This document shows positions 33,599 to 42,145 of a stretch of 58,819 bases of DNA, one piece after another. The DNA comes from an uncultured Lachnospiraceae bacterium (GTDB lineage: Bacteria; Bacillota; Clostridia; Lachnospirales; Lachnospiraceae). A program made the position numbers and the translations under genes. The stretch is taken from assembly GCA_947650155.1 (NCBI GenBank), contig CANSUS010000018.1:1-58819 (forward strand), written 5' to 3'. Every line of letters starts with the position of its first letter. Position 1 is the stretch's first letter. The notes beneath the pieces were generated by a model. It worked only from the letters and a program-made list of their open reading frames with translations, did no database searches and had not been told where the DNA came from.

Positions 33599-35677
33599 AT
33601 GGAAAAAGATGTATGCGTTGAAGCGCAGATGGGAGCGGAGATGAAAGATAAAGAATGGGATTTGGAGCAGTTACATTTTAGGGACTGCAGAGCGCTGATT
33701 GCTGAAAATGTTGCAGCGTATGAAAAAGAGGCAGAAAGCAGACACCGGGAAACGCAGGAGTTATTTAAGGCGGTACAGTCGGGAAATGAAGAACTTTACG
33801 ATCAGCTTATGACCAGTTCAAGTTTGGAGGAGCATGCATTTAATCAGCTTAGAAAAAATAAAGCGGCATTGGAAAAGCCATATTTTGGAAGGATTGATTA
33901 TAAAGATATTGGACTGGATAAAGAAGAAAAAGTTTACATTGGAAAAAACGGTGTTTTCAGAGACCGCACCGAAGTTGTAATTGCAGACTGGAGAGCGCCT
34001 ATTTCCACGGTTTATTACGAAAATGAACTGGGAATGGGAAGCTATACTGCACCGAACGGGAAAATTTATGAGATTGACCTGGCTTTAAAACGTACCTTTG
34101 ATACCGACAGGGGAGTGTTAAATGGATACTATGACAGTGATGTGGCTTCCAATGATGAACTTCTGGTACAGTATTTATCCAAAAATAAAGATGCAGTTTT
34201 GGGAGATATCATTGCAACCATTCAAAAAGAACAAAATGAGATTATCAGAGCCAATCCTTTTTCTAACATGATTGTTCAGGGGGTTGCAGGAAGCGGTAAA
34301 ACTACGGTTGCCATGCATCGCATCTCCTATATTCTGTATAATTATAAAGAACGGTTTGAGGCAAATGAGTTTTGTATTATTGGAAGTAACGACATGCTGC
34401 TAAATTATATTACCAGTGCGCTTCCGGAACTTGATGTATTTCATATGAAACAGAAACGTATGGATGAGATGTTTCTGCATCTGCTTGGACGGGATCTGAA
34501 AGCCAAAATAAAAAGAGTGCAGGAAGGTGCGGACTGCGAGTGGAAAAGTAAGTATTCTTTTGTAAAAGGGCTGGAGCGTTTTTTGCAAAGAATGCGGGAG
34601 GAATGTGTTCCCTGTGAAGAACTGAGAGATAAGGAGCTGGGGCGTGTGATGTCATCCACTGGTATCCGTGAGATGATGGAATCTTTTCCCGACTATTCCT
34701 TAAACCGCCTGCTGGCGCTTCTGGATGAGCGCCTGAAGAGCCGGTTAAAATTTTTAATAGATGATGCGGACCGGGATGAGTATAAAAAGAAATTAAGAGA
34801 AAAAAGCATACAGTATAAAAATTATTACAGAGAGCGGAAAATAACAAAAAATCTTATTACTGTTTATCAGGAATTTTTGGCAGATTATGGAAGAAGGACA
34901 AGGACGGATACCGGTCAGACAAAGGAAAGGCTGATAAAAGGAGAATTTGATGTATATGATTTTGCGGCGCTTGTGCTGATTAAATATCGGTTGACTCAGA
35001 AAAAAGAAGATGAGGAATTTGGACAGATTTTTATGGATGAGGCACAGGATTTTGGAGCGGCTCCTTATTATGTATTACGAACGGTTTTACCCAAATGCTA
35101 TTTTACGATTATGGGTGATGTTTCTCAGAATATTAACTATGAAAGCGGAATGAATGACTGGGAAGACTTAAAAAAATGTATGCTGACTGACAAAAATGAC
35201 AGTTTCAGACTTCTCAGCAAGAGTTATCGGAATACAATTGAGATCTCTGAATATGCGGGGGAAATATTAGAATATGCTTCCGCAGGCGCCTATAAAATAG
35301 AACCGGTCATCCGTCATGGAATAGAAGTAAATGAAGTGAAAACAGGGTCCGAAGAGCCGCGCGTAAAAAAAGCAGCGGAACTGATTAAAGAAATAAAAGA
35401 AAGAGGATTTTTGTCGATTGCAGTTATCGTGTTTGAGGATTCGGTAAAGGCGGTGGTAAAGCAGCTTGAAAAGTATACAGAGATTACGGACGGGAGTGAG
35501 ACAGGCTTTCAGACGGGAACAATGGTATTGCCGGTAAATCTGACAAAGGGCCTGGAATTTGACGCGGTAATTTTGTGGGAGCCTGATATGGAGAAGGCAA
35601 AGACCAGCGTTAAGGAAGCGAAATTAAGATATGTGGCAGTGACAAGAGCCTTACATGAGCTTCATATTTTGAATTGA
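33599..35677 (+). CDS. helD: UvrD/HelD-like superfamily 1 helicase
   Basis: A protein of about 692 residues. An N-terminal coiled region precedes the split ATPase core: Walker A VAGSGKTTVAMHR, Walker B FMDEAQDFGA, and late motifs LTKGLEFDAV and VTRALHELH. The length and the long N-terminal arm fit HelD, which in Gram-positive bacteria binds stalled RNA polymerase and recycles it, rather than UvrD or PcrA. The start is unclear: GTG 33596 and ATG 33599 lack a good ribosome site, whereas ATG 33641 has GGGAGCGGAG just upstream. It sits alone after two inverted repeats. Confidence 0.88.
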   Translation: MEKDVCVEAQMGAEMKDKEWDLEQLHFRDCRALIAENVAAYEKEAESRHRETQELFKAVQSGNEELYDQLMTSSSLEEHAFNQLRKNKAALEKPYFGRIDYKDIGLDKEEKVYIGKNGVFRDRTEVVIADWRAPISTVYYENELGMGSYTAPNGKIYEIDLALKRTFDTDRGVLNGYYDSDVASNDELLVQYLSKNKDAVLGDIIATIQKEQNEIIRANPFSNMIVQGVAGSGKTTVAMHRISYILYNYKERFEANEFCIIGSNDMLLNYITSALPELDVFHMKQKRMDEMFLHLLGRDLKAKIKRVQEGADCEWKSKYSFVKGLERFLQRMREECVPCEELRDKELGRVMSSTGIREMMESFPDYSLNRLLALLDERLKSRLKFLIDDADRDEYKKKLREKSIQYKNYYRERKITKNLITVYQEFLADYGRRTRTDTGQTKERLIKGEFDVYDFAALVLIKYRLTQKKEDEEFGQIFMDEAQDFGAAPYYVLRTVLPKCYFTIMGDVSQNINYESGMNDWEDLKKCMLTDKNDSFRLLSKSYRNTIEISEYAGEILEYASAGAYKIEPVIRHGIEVNEVKTGSEEPRVKKAAELIKEIKERGFLSIAVIVFEDSVKAVVKQLEKYTEITDGSETGFQTGTMVLPVNLTKGLEFDAVILWEPDMEKAKTSVKEAKLRYVAVTRALHELHILN

Positions 35678-35702
35678 AAAAAGGGGGCGCCTTTGTTATA
35701 CT
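35674..35702 (+). promoter_or_regulatory. Candidate promoter for the TPR lipoprotein
   Basis: TTGAAA (35674-35679, overlapping the helicase stop codon) and TATACT (35697-35702) with a 17-bp spacer. Confidence 0.6.
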
Positions 35703-35762
35703 GGTGATAACAGCAGGCAGAAAAGGGTAAAGCAAACTTATAGATAGAAGGGTCTTTGACAG

Positions 35763-36812
35763 ATGAAAAATAATAAAATAATAAAGAACTGTATGATTGC
35801 AGCAGGAATGGTATTTATTCTGACCGGTTGTGGAAAGAGCGGACGGGAAAATATAGATGCCGGGATGCAGAAAATCACAGAGATGGAATACGGACAGGCG
35901 CTGGAATCTTTTGAAAGTGCGGCAGCAGCGGGAGAGAATGCCCGTCTGCTGCACAGAGGGCGGGGAATTGCCTATATGGGACTGGCACAGTATGGGGATG
36001 CGGCAGACTCGTTTGAACAGGCGCTTTCCTATGGAAACATACTGCCGGATTCTATGGATTATGATATCAACTATTATCTGGCAACGGCATATTACAAAAA
36101 TGGTGAGAAAGAAAGGGCAGTTGAGGTATATGACGCGATTCTTGGAATGGATGAAGCGCAAAGAACAGCGCATTATTTAAGAGGCACGATAAAACTGGAA
36201 ACAGGCAGATATGAGGAAGCCATTGCTGATTTTGACAGAGCGATTGCCTTAAATACAAAAGACTATGGTCAGATTATAGACATCTATCAGGTTTTAGAGC
36301 AAAATGGCTATAAGCAGGTAGGAAAAGAGTATCTGGAAACTGCAATGTCAGAAGGGGAGAAATCCATGAATGATTCTGAAAAAGGACAGATGAGTTATTT
36401 CCTGGAGGATTATACATCGGCAAGTACCTATCTGGAACGGGCGAGGACAAATGGTACGGAAGAAACGATGCTGTATCTGGGAAAAACCTATGAAGCGCTT
36501 GGAGATTATAATTATGCGGCAAGCGTATATGCAGCTTACTTAGCGGAACATGCCGACAGTGAACAGATGTATAATCAGCTGGGAATGTGCAAAATGCAGA
36601 TGAAGAATTACGCAGAGGCTTTAAGCGCTTTTCAGGCAGGTATGAACATAGAAGACAATACACTTTTGCAGACGCTTCAATTCAATGAAATTGTAGCATA
36701 TGAATATCTGGGGGAATATAAAAAAGCGGCTGTTCTGATAGAAAATTATCTGAATACTTATCCGAATGAAGAAACAGCAATACGAGAGAATATTTTTTTG
36801 CAGACACGGTAA
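35763..36812 (+). CDS. TPR-repeat lipoprotein
   Basis: A 349-residue surface lipoprotein. The signal peptide ends in LTGC, so C23 would be lipidated. The rest is a chain of TPR-type helical pairs, for example YGQALESFESAAAAGENA, YEEAIADFDRAIALNT and YAEALSAFQAGMNI, giving eight or so repeats. TPR arrays bind other proteins; no partner is evident. It has its own promoter at the end of the helicase gene and a strong terminator, so it stands alone. Confidence 0.88.
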   Translation: MKNNKIIKNCMIAAGMVFILTGCGKSGRENIDAGMQKITEMEYGQALESFESAAAAGENARLLHRGRGIAYMGLAQYGDAADSFEQALSYGNILPDSMDYDINYYLATAYYKNGEKERAVEVYDAILGMDEAQRTAHYLRGTIKLETGRYEEAIADFDRAIALNTKDYGQIIDIYQVLEQNGYKQVGKEYLETAMSEGEKSMNDSEKGQMSYFLEDYTSASTYLERARTNGTEETMLYLGKTYEALGDYNYAASVYAAYLAEHADSEQMYNQLGMCKMQMKNYAEALSAFQAGMNIEDNTLLQTLQFNEIVAYEYLGEYKKAAVLIENYLNTYPNEETAIRENIFLQTR

Positions 36813-36839
36813 GAAACCGGTCGGATCAGAGGCCAAAGG

Positions 36840-36869
36840 GGGCATGGCGGTGAGCGCCGTGCCCTTTTT
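36840..36869 (+). terminator. Terminator after the TPR lipoprotein
   Basis: GC-rich 10-bp stem with one wobble pair (36840-36849 with 36855-36864), 5-nt loop, five Ts. Confidence 0.9.
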
Positions 36870-36893
36870 GTAAATAGATTATGTAAATCAATA

Positions 36894-36936
36894 TCTGGTA
36901 TTTGCGGTTGACGAAGAATACCAGAAATGGTAGAAT
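36894..36936 (+). promoter_or_regulatory. nrdD promoter with an inverted repeat across the -35
   Basis: TTGACG (36908-36913), 17-bp spacer, TAGAAT (36931-36936). TCTGGTATT (36894-36902) and AATACCAGA (36917-36925) are perfect 9-bp inverted arms on either side of the -35, 14 bp apart. This is not the NrdR-box consensus. Confidence 0.72.
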
Positions 36937-37000
36937 CTATCTAATACAGCCTTTGAGGGCAGATTTGCAGGCGTGCCAAAATACGCAGATGGGAGCATAT

Positions 37001-39394
37001 ATGTTTCAGGTAATTAAAAGGGATGGGGAACTTGCGGATTTTACATTAACAAAAATCAATGATGCGGTCATGAAGGCATTTAACGCTACGGACATGCAGT
37101 ATAATAATGATATTATCGATCTTTTGGCGCTTCGCGTAACCGCTGATTTTCAAAATAAGGTAAAAGAAAATGCAATTCATGTGGAGGATATTCAGGACAG
37201 TGTGGAAAAGGTATTAGAGCAGGCAGGATATGCAGAAGCAGCAAAAGCCTATATCCTTTACCGAAAACAGCGGGAAAAGATGCGGGAGATGACTTCTACC
37301 ATTTTGGATTATAAAGAGGTGGTCAACAGTTATGTGAAAGTAGAAGACTGGCGTGTAAAAGAAAATTCTACTGTGACTTATTCCGTAGGCGGCTTGATTT
37401 TAAGCAATTCAGGCGCTGTAACAGCGAATTACTGGTTATCTGAAATATACGATGAGGAGATTGCATCCGCACATCGGAATGCAGATATTCATATTCATGA
37501 TCTGTCCATGCTGACAGGTTATTGTGCCGGGTGGTCATTAAAACAGTTAATTATGGAAGGTCTGGGCGGGATTACAGGAAAGATTACATCGGCGCCTGCA
37601 AAGCATTTATCTGTGCTTTGTAACCAAATGGTAAATTTCCTTGGCATTATGCAGAACGAGTGGGCAGGCGCACAGGCGTTTTCCTCTTTTGACACTTATC
37701 TGGCGCCATTTGTTAAGGCGGACAAACTCTCCTATGGAGAGGTGAAAAAGTGTATAGAGGCATTCATTTATGGAGTCAATACGCCAAGCAGATGGGGGAC
37801 ACAGGCGCCTTTTTCCAATATTACCTTAGACTGGACAGTACCGGAAGACCTGGCCGAACTGCCGGCTATTGTAGGCGGAAAGGAAATGCCTTTTCAATAT
37901 AAAGATTGTAAAAAAGAAATGGATATGGTAAATAAAGCCTTTATTGAAACGATGATTGAAGGCGATGCAAACGGGCGTGGTTTTCAGTATCCGATTCCAA
38001 CCTATTCCATTACCAAAAATTTTGACTGGTCTGATACGGAGAACAACAGACTTTTATTTGAAATGACATCCAAATATGGAACGCCGTATTTTTCTAACTA
38101 TATTAATTCAGATATGGAACCTGGTGACGTCCGCAGTATGTGCTGCCGTCTGCGTCTGGATTTAAGAGAACTGAGGAAAAAGACGGGAGGATATTTTGGA
38201 TCTGGAGAAAGTACTGGAAGCATAGGCGTAGTTACGATTAATATGCCCCGTATTGCTTATCTGTCGGCCAATAAGGATGATTTTTACCGCCGGTTAAACA
38301 AAATGATGGATATTGCGGCAAGAAGTCTGAAGGTTAAGAGAGACGTGATTTCCAAACTTCTGGAAGAGGGATTATACCCATATACAAAACGATATCTGGG
38401 TTCTTTTGAAAATCATTTTTCTACGATAGGCCTGATTGGCATGAACGAGGCAGGATTAAATGCCAATTGGCTTCGTGCTGATCTGTCGGACAAAAGAACA
38501 CAGGAGTTTACAAAAGAAGTATTGAACCACATGAGGGAACGTCTTTCTGACTATCAGGAGAGGTATGGCGATTTGTATAATTTAGAAGCGACTCCGGCAG
38601 AGAGTACTTCCTATCGTCTTGCGAAGCATGATAAAAAGAGATGGCCTGCAATCAAAACAGCAGGAAAGAAGGGGGACACGCCCTATTACACGAATTCTTC
38701 CCATCTGCCGGTAGATTACACCATAGATATTTTCGATGCACTGGATGTGCAGGACGGGCTTCAGACGTTATACACTTCAGGAACAGTATTTCACGCTTTT
38801 CTGGGGGAGAAGCTTCCGGATTGGAGAGCGGCGGCTAATCTGGTAAAGACAATTGCAGAAAATTATACCCTGCCTTATTATACGCTATCGCCTACCTATT
38901 CTATCTGTAAAGAACATGGATATTTACAGGGAGAACAGAAAGAATGTCCGATCTGCGGCAGTACGACGGAGGTTTACAGCAGGATCACAGGGTATTACAG
39001 ACCGGTTCAGAACTGGAATGACGGTAAATTACAGGAATATGCAAATCGTACGGAATATGATGTAGAACAGTCTGTGCTGAAACGTCCGGTAAGCAGTATG
39101 GTAACGATTTCTGAGTTGGGAAAGAGTATAAATGTAAAGATTAGTGCGCCGGAGGATGTAAAGTATTTGTTTGTTACAAAAACCTGTCCGAATTGTAAAT
39201 TGGCAAAACAGTATTTACAGGGAGAGAAATATATCATTGTTGATGCAGAGGAGAATGAAGAACTTGCTCTTCGATATAAGGTGATGCAGGCTCCTTCCTT
39301 AGTAGTAGTAAACGGTGAGGAAGTTACAAAATATGTGAATGCTTCCAATATTAAAAAATATGTAGAAGAAGAGAAACTTCGTGAGCTTGCATGA
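37001..39394 (+). CDS. nrdD: Anaerobic (class III) ribonucleoside-triphosphate reductase with fused redoxin domain
   Basis: About 797 residues. An ATP-cone (1-90, FQVIKRDGELADF) gives allosteric control. The catalytic barrel makes deoxynucleotides by radical chemistry without oxygen. The glycyl radical site is G664 in RITGYYRP, preceded by a zinc-type site (CKEHG, CPICG). Residues from about 715 form a glutaredoxin/thioredoxin-like domain with CPNC at 729-732, likely recycling the reducing cysteines. The ORF extends to a TTG at 36902, but the promoter sits there; GGGAG before ATG 37001 marks the start. The activase gene nrdG, often adjacent, is absent from this window. Confidence 0.95.
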   Translation: MFQVIKRDGELADFTLTKINDAVMKAFNATDMQYNNDIIDLLALRVTADFQNKVKENAIHVEDIQDSVEKVLEQAGYAEAAKAYILYRKQREKMREMTSTILDYKEVVNSYVKVEDWRVKENSTVTYSVGGLILSNSGAVTANYWLSEIYDEEIASAHRNADIHIHDLSMLTGYCAGWSLKQLIMEGLGGITGKITSAPAKHLSVLCNQMVNFLGIMQNEWAGAQAFSSFDTYLAPFVKADKLSYGEVKKCIEAFIYGVNTPSRWGTQAPFSNITLDWTVPEDLAELPAIVGGKEMPFQYKDCKKEMDMVNKAFIETMIEGDANGRGFQYPIPTYSITKNFDWSDTENNRLLFEMTSKYGTPYFSNYINSDMEPGDVRSMCCRLRLDLRELRKKTGGYFGSGESTGSIGVVTINMPRIAYLSANKDDFYRRLNKMMDIAARSLKVKRDVISKLLEEGLYPYTKRYLGSFENHFSTIGLIGMNEAGLNANWLRADLSDKRTQEFTKEVLNHMRERLSDYQERYGDLYNLEATPAESTSYRLAKHDKKRWPAIKTAGKKGDTPYYTNSSHLPVDYTIDIFDALDVQDGLQTLYTSGTVFHAFLGEKLPDWRAAANLVKTIAENYTLPYYTLSPTYSICKEHGYLQGEQKECPICGSTTEVYSRITGYYRPVQNWNDGKLQEYANRTEYDVEQSVLKRPVSSMVTISELGKSINVKISAPEDVKYLFVTKTCPNCKLAKQYLQGEKYIIVDAEENEELALRYKVMQAPSLVVVNGEEVTKYVNASNIKKYVEEEKLRELA

Positions 39395-39415
39395 AGCTGT
39401 GAGGTATGTTACAAT
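39387..39415 (+). promoter_or_regulatory. Candidate promoter for the Nudix gene
   Basis: TTGCAT (39387-39392, across the nrdD stop) and TACAAT (39410-39415), 17-bp spacer. Confidence 0.5.
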
Positions 39416-39503
39416 TTTGATAACAATTCAGGTAAATAAAATGATTATACAAATTGGCAGCTAGGGAATGGATGTCAGTTTTAATAGAAAAGGAGGTTTG
39501 TCT

Positions 39504-39905
39504 ATGGCAAATATTTATGTACGCGTAAGAGGCATTGTAAAGAAAGAAGATAAGTATTTATTGATCAAACATTGGGTAGACGACCGGATTCCAGATCCGT
39601 TTTTATGGGAATTTGTAGAAGGAGAGGCGGCATTTGGAGAGGCGCCGAAGGATGCGGTACTCAGGCTGATGGATGAACTGCTGGGTGTCGGCGGCAGTGT
39701 GGATAAAGTAATTTATACATGGTCTAAAGTAACCGGTGATTCACAGTGTGTCGGAGTCGCTTTTCTCTGTTCTCTGGAAGGAGACGATTCAGCGATTACT
39801 CTGACAGAAGAATATGGAGAATGGGCATGGGTTACAAGGGACGAATTTGAGGAATATATATGCAATCAATATGTATTAGATGATTTAGCAGGCGTTGAAC
39901 TATAG
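39504..39905 (+). CDS. Nudix-fold protein with an incomplete Nudix box
   Basis: A 133-residue Nudix-type protein. Nudix enzymes cleave nucleoside diphosphates linked to another group, using a box GX5EX7REUXEEXGU. Here the box spans GEAAFGE then RLMDELLGV: the first glycine, glutamate and arginine fit, but two of the metal-binding glutamates are leucine. Catalysis is therefore doubtful, and it may be a sugar-nucleotide or ligand-binding protein. AAAGGAGG before ATG 39504 fixes the start; the reading from 39468 is too long. Confidence 0.75.
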   Translation: MANIYVRVRGIVKKEDKYLLIKHWVDDRIPDPFLWEFVEGEAAFGEAPKDAVLRLMDELLGVGGSVDKVIYTWSKVTGDSQCVGVAFLCSLEGDDSAITLTEEYGEWAWVTRDEFEEYICNQYVLDDLAGVEL

Positions 39906-39916
39906 TGCAGCGCCTG
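39889..39916 (+). terminator. Possible terminator at the end of the Nudix gene
   Basis: CAGGCG (39889-39894) pairs with CGCCTG (39911-39916), followed by TTCTTT. The left arm lies inside the coding region. Confidence 0.45.
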
Positions 39917-40010
39917 TTCTTTATCAGAATAAACAAATGCAGCAAAACGCCTTGTCATGACACAAAATTAAGAGGTCTGATCTAAGGCAGAGAAAGGATT
40001 GAAGCAAAGT

Positions 40011-40940
40011 ATGATTCAAAAATTAATTGAGAAAATTAAAAAAACGAATGCACCGATTGTAGTAGGATTAGATCCGATGATGAAATATATTCCTGAACAT
40101 ATAAAACAAGCGGCATATCAGGAACAGGGCGAGACGTTAGAAGGGGCGGCAGAGGCGGTCTGGCAGTATAACAAGGCAATAATAGATGCCACATATGATT
40201 TGATCCCGGCGGTCAAACCGCAGATTGCCATGTACGAGCAGTTTGGAATTCCCGGACTTACAGCCTTTAAGAAGACGGTAGACTATTGTAAAGAGAAAGA
40301 TCTTGTTGTGATAGGAGATGTAAAAAGAGGAGACATTGGTTCCACTTCGGAAGCATATGCGGTGGGGCATATCGGGAAAGTGCAGGCAGGAAGCCGGTTT
40401 TACCGCGGCTTTGATGAAGATTTTATCACAGTGAACCCGTATCTTGGATCTGACGGGGTAAAGCCGTTTATTGCCGTGGGAAAAGAAGAAAAGAAAGGAA
40501 TTTTTGTTCTTGTAAAGACTTCCAACCCAAGCAGTGGAGAATTTCAGGACAGGCTGGTGGAGGGAAGGCCGTTATATGAAATTGTTGGAGAACAGGTGGC
40601 AGCATGGGGCGAGGAGCATATGGGTGAAGAGTACAGCTATGTGGGCGCTGTCGTAGGCGCTACTTATCCTGAACAGGGGAAGATTTTGCGTAAGCTTATG
40701 CCGAAGACTTATATTTTAGTACCGGGATATGGCGCTCAGGGTGGAAAAGGTGCGGATCTTGTCCATTTCTTTAACGAGGATGGGCTTGGTGCGATTGTAA
40801 ATTCCTCCAGGGGGATTATCGCGGCATATCAGCAGGAGAAATATGCGCAGTTTGGCGCGAAGAATTTTGCGGATGCGTCAAGGCAGGCAGTTGTGGATAT
40901 GATTGAAGATATCAGCGGAGCATTAGCGTCAAAATATTAG
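40011..40940 (+). CDS. pyrF: Orotidine 5'-phosphate decarboxylase
   Basis: About 309 residues, the long type-2 form of the enzyme. It converts OMP to UMP, the last step of pyrimidine synthesis. The catalytic Asp-Lys-Asp motif is in GDVKRGDIGSTSEAYA; the substrate-binding VGLDPMMKYIP and late VPGYGAQGG are also present. TTG 39999 lies in frame directly after AAAGGA, but ATG 40011 is the likelier start, at a slightly long spacing. The partner pyrE lies 6.5 kb downstream beyond a tRNA and an unrelated two-gene unit. Confidence 0.94.
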   Translation: MIQKLIEKIKKTNAPIVVGLDPMMKYIPEHIKQAAYQEQGETLEGAAEAVWQYNKAIIDATYDLIPAVKPQIAMYEQFGIPGLTAFKKTVDYCKEKDLVVIGDVKRGDIGSTSEAYAVGHIGKVQAGSRFYRGFDEDFITVNPYLGSDGVKPFIAVGKEEKKGIFVLVKTSNPSSGEFQDRLVEGRPLYEIVGEQVAAWGEEHMGEEYSYVGAVVGATYPEQGKILRKLMPKTYILVPGYGAQGGKGADLVHFFNEDGLGAIVNSSRGIIAAYQQEKYAQFGAKNFADASRQAVVDMIEDISGALASKY

Positions 40941-40958
40941 CATTTAGCGGATACATGA

Positions 40959-41006
40959 AAAAGGAGTGTACAGCCTTGAAGATTCAACAGACTTTACACT
41001 CTTTTT
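40959..41006. terminator. Terminator after pyrF
   Basis: 12-bp stem with one G-U pair (40959-40970 with 40995-41006), 24-nt loop, A-run and T-run; it could act for the convergent coiled-coil gene too. Confidence 0.7.
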
Positions 41007-41036
41007 ATATTATTGCAGTATATTCTGACAATAAGG

Positions 41037-41333
41037 TTATCTTGGTAATAATTCATTCAGTTTGAGAATTTCTTCTATGGTATCCATACCATCTTGTAAC
41101 CGCGCGATTTTTTTAGTTGTGTTCATTTCAAACAGCTTTTGGGAAATTTGTAATTCTGTAAGCTGTTCATGCATTTTGTTTTGCTTTACTTCCATAACGT
41201 CCAATCGATTCTCCATAGAATCCAGTCGGTGATCCATAGAATCCAGCCGGTTTTCTACAGAATCGAATCTGGTGTCCATAGCGTCTATCTTAACAAAAAG
41301 TTTTTGAAACATTTCTCTGCTTTCCGTATCCAT
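41037..41333 (-). CDS. Small coiled-coil protein with tandem heptads
   Basis: A 98-residue, wholly helical protein. From about residue 20 it has four near-identical heptads (FDSVENR, LDSMDHR, LDSMENR, LDVMEVK), followed by further coiled-coil sequence to LQDGMDTIEEIL. It should form a dimer or higher coiled-coil bundle. No signal or membrane segment; family and role unknown. CAGGGAGGA seven bases before ATG 41333 sets the start, shorter than the open frame from 41366. It is convergent with pyrF and codirectional with the tRNA gene upstream. Confidence 0.78.
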   Translation of the reverse strand: MDTESREMFQKLFVKIDAMDTRFDSVENRLDSMDHRLDSMENRLDVMEVKQNKMHEQLTELQISQKLFEMNTTKKIARLQDGMDTIEEILKLNELLPR

Positions 41334-41513
41334 AAGCGATTCCTCCCTGTGAAAAAAGTATATCATAATCGGAGTGTAAAGTCTATTCGATTCTCAAAGT
41401 GCGGCTGCCTGTGAAAAAGTCGGAAAAATAAATATGTTATAGATAATTTAGAATATTTAGAATATAGGTGTGAAAGTAAACTTGCTGTCTGTAGATGCGG
41501 CAGAAAGTTTAAG

Positions 41514-41586
41514 TGGAGTATACGGGATTCGAACCCGTGGCCTCAACAATGCGAATGTTGCGCGCTCCCAGCTGCGCCAATACCCC
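41514..41586 (-). tRNA. tRNA-Ala (anticodon CGC)
   Basis: 73 nt on the minus strand, forming a full cloverleaf. The acceptor GGGGTAT pairs with ATACTCC and includes the G3-U70 pair that marks alanine tRNAs; the D arm contains CAGCTGGGAGC. The anticodon stem CAACA/TGTTG encloses loop TTCGCAT, giving anticodon CGC (41551-41553), which reads GCG. The T arm is ACGGG-TTCGAAT-CCCGT. CCA is not encoded, so it must be added. Confidence 0.95.
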
Positions 41587-41663
41587 TCAAGACAATTATA
41601 AGTATAACAGAAACGATCAGAAAATCAACAAAAATTTAAGTGTGATTTTTCAGATATTTCAGT

Positions 41664-41669
41664 TATAAT
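41664..41669 (+). promoter_or_regulatory. -10 box of the two-gene DUF4132 unit
   Basis: Perfect TATAAT with only a weak -35 (TGTGAT, 41641-41646, 17 bp upstream). It overlaps the first in-frame ATG, which argues that translation begins further downstream. Confidence 0.5.
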
Positions 41670-41724
41670 GTTACATAGAAGAAAGGTTCGTTATTGTCTT
41701 TGCAAAATGAAAGGAAGAAGGGCA

Positions 41725-42144
41725 TTGAATATAAAAGTCAATTTAAAATCCATTGGAAAGAAAAAACAGTCGGTAAAACCTGTCATTTATACAATAAATG
41801 ACAATCCTCACACAGTAAGGGAACTGATACTTGCGGTTGTAGAGACGGGAGTCAGAGAATATAATGAACGGATGGAATCACCGGATATTTTATCTTATCT
41901 GACAAAGGAAAAAATCGAAGAAAAAGCGCAGACGGGGAAAGTGAATTTTGGCATTAATTATGGAGAAAAAAAGGCACAGATATCAAAAGCGAAGGAGAAT
42001 GCGCTGCAGTGTTTTGAAGATGGTATTTACCGGATTTTTTTGAATGAAAGGGCATTGGAGGATTTAGAAGAAGAAATTGATATTACAGAGGAGAGCGTAT
42101 TTACATTTGTCAGACTGACGATGCTGGCAGGAAGGATGTGGTGA
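41725..42144 (+). CDS. Hypothetical partner of the DUF4132 protein
   Basis: I take the start as TTG 41725, giving about 139 residues beginning MNIKVNLKS, with AAGGAAG upstream. The frame is open from ATG 41668, but that codon overlaps a perfect -10 box, and ATG 41707 has no ribosome site. A soluble alpha/beta protein; the basic start (KSIGKKKQ) leads to YTINDNPHTVRELILAVVE and a later acidic helix. Its stop lies one base before the ATG of the 1722-residue gene, so the two are surely co-translated and may work together. Family not recognised. Confidence 0.72.
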   Translation: MNIKVNLKSIGKKKQSVKPVIYTINDNPHTVRELILAVVETGVREYNERMESPDILSYLTKEKIEEKAQTGKVNFGINYGEKKAQISKAKENALQCFEDGIYRIFLNERALEDLEEEIDITEESVFTFVRLTMLAGRMW

Positions 42145-42145
42145 G

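Noticed and set aside
35610-36173. 187-codon minus-strand open frame
   Set aside because: It runs antisense through the end of the helicase gene and the start of the TPR lipoprotein gene, has no start signal and shows no family motifs.
39999-40010. TTG start for pyrF
   Set aside because: It follows the AAAGGA site with no usable spacing; the ATG at 40011 is more likely, although its spacing is slightly long.
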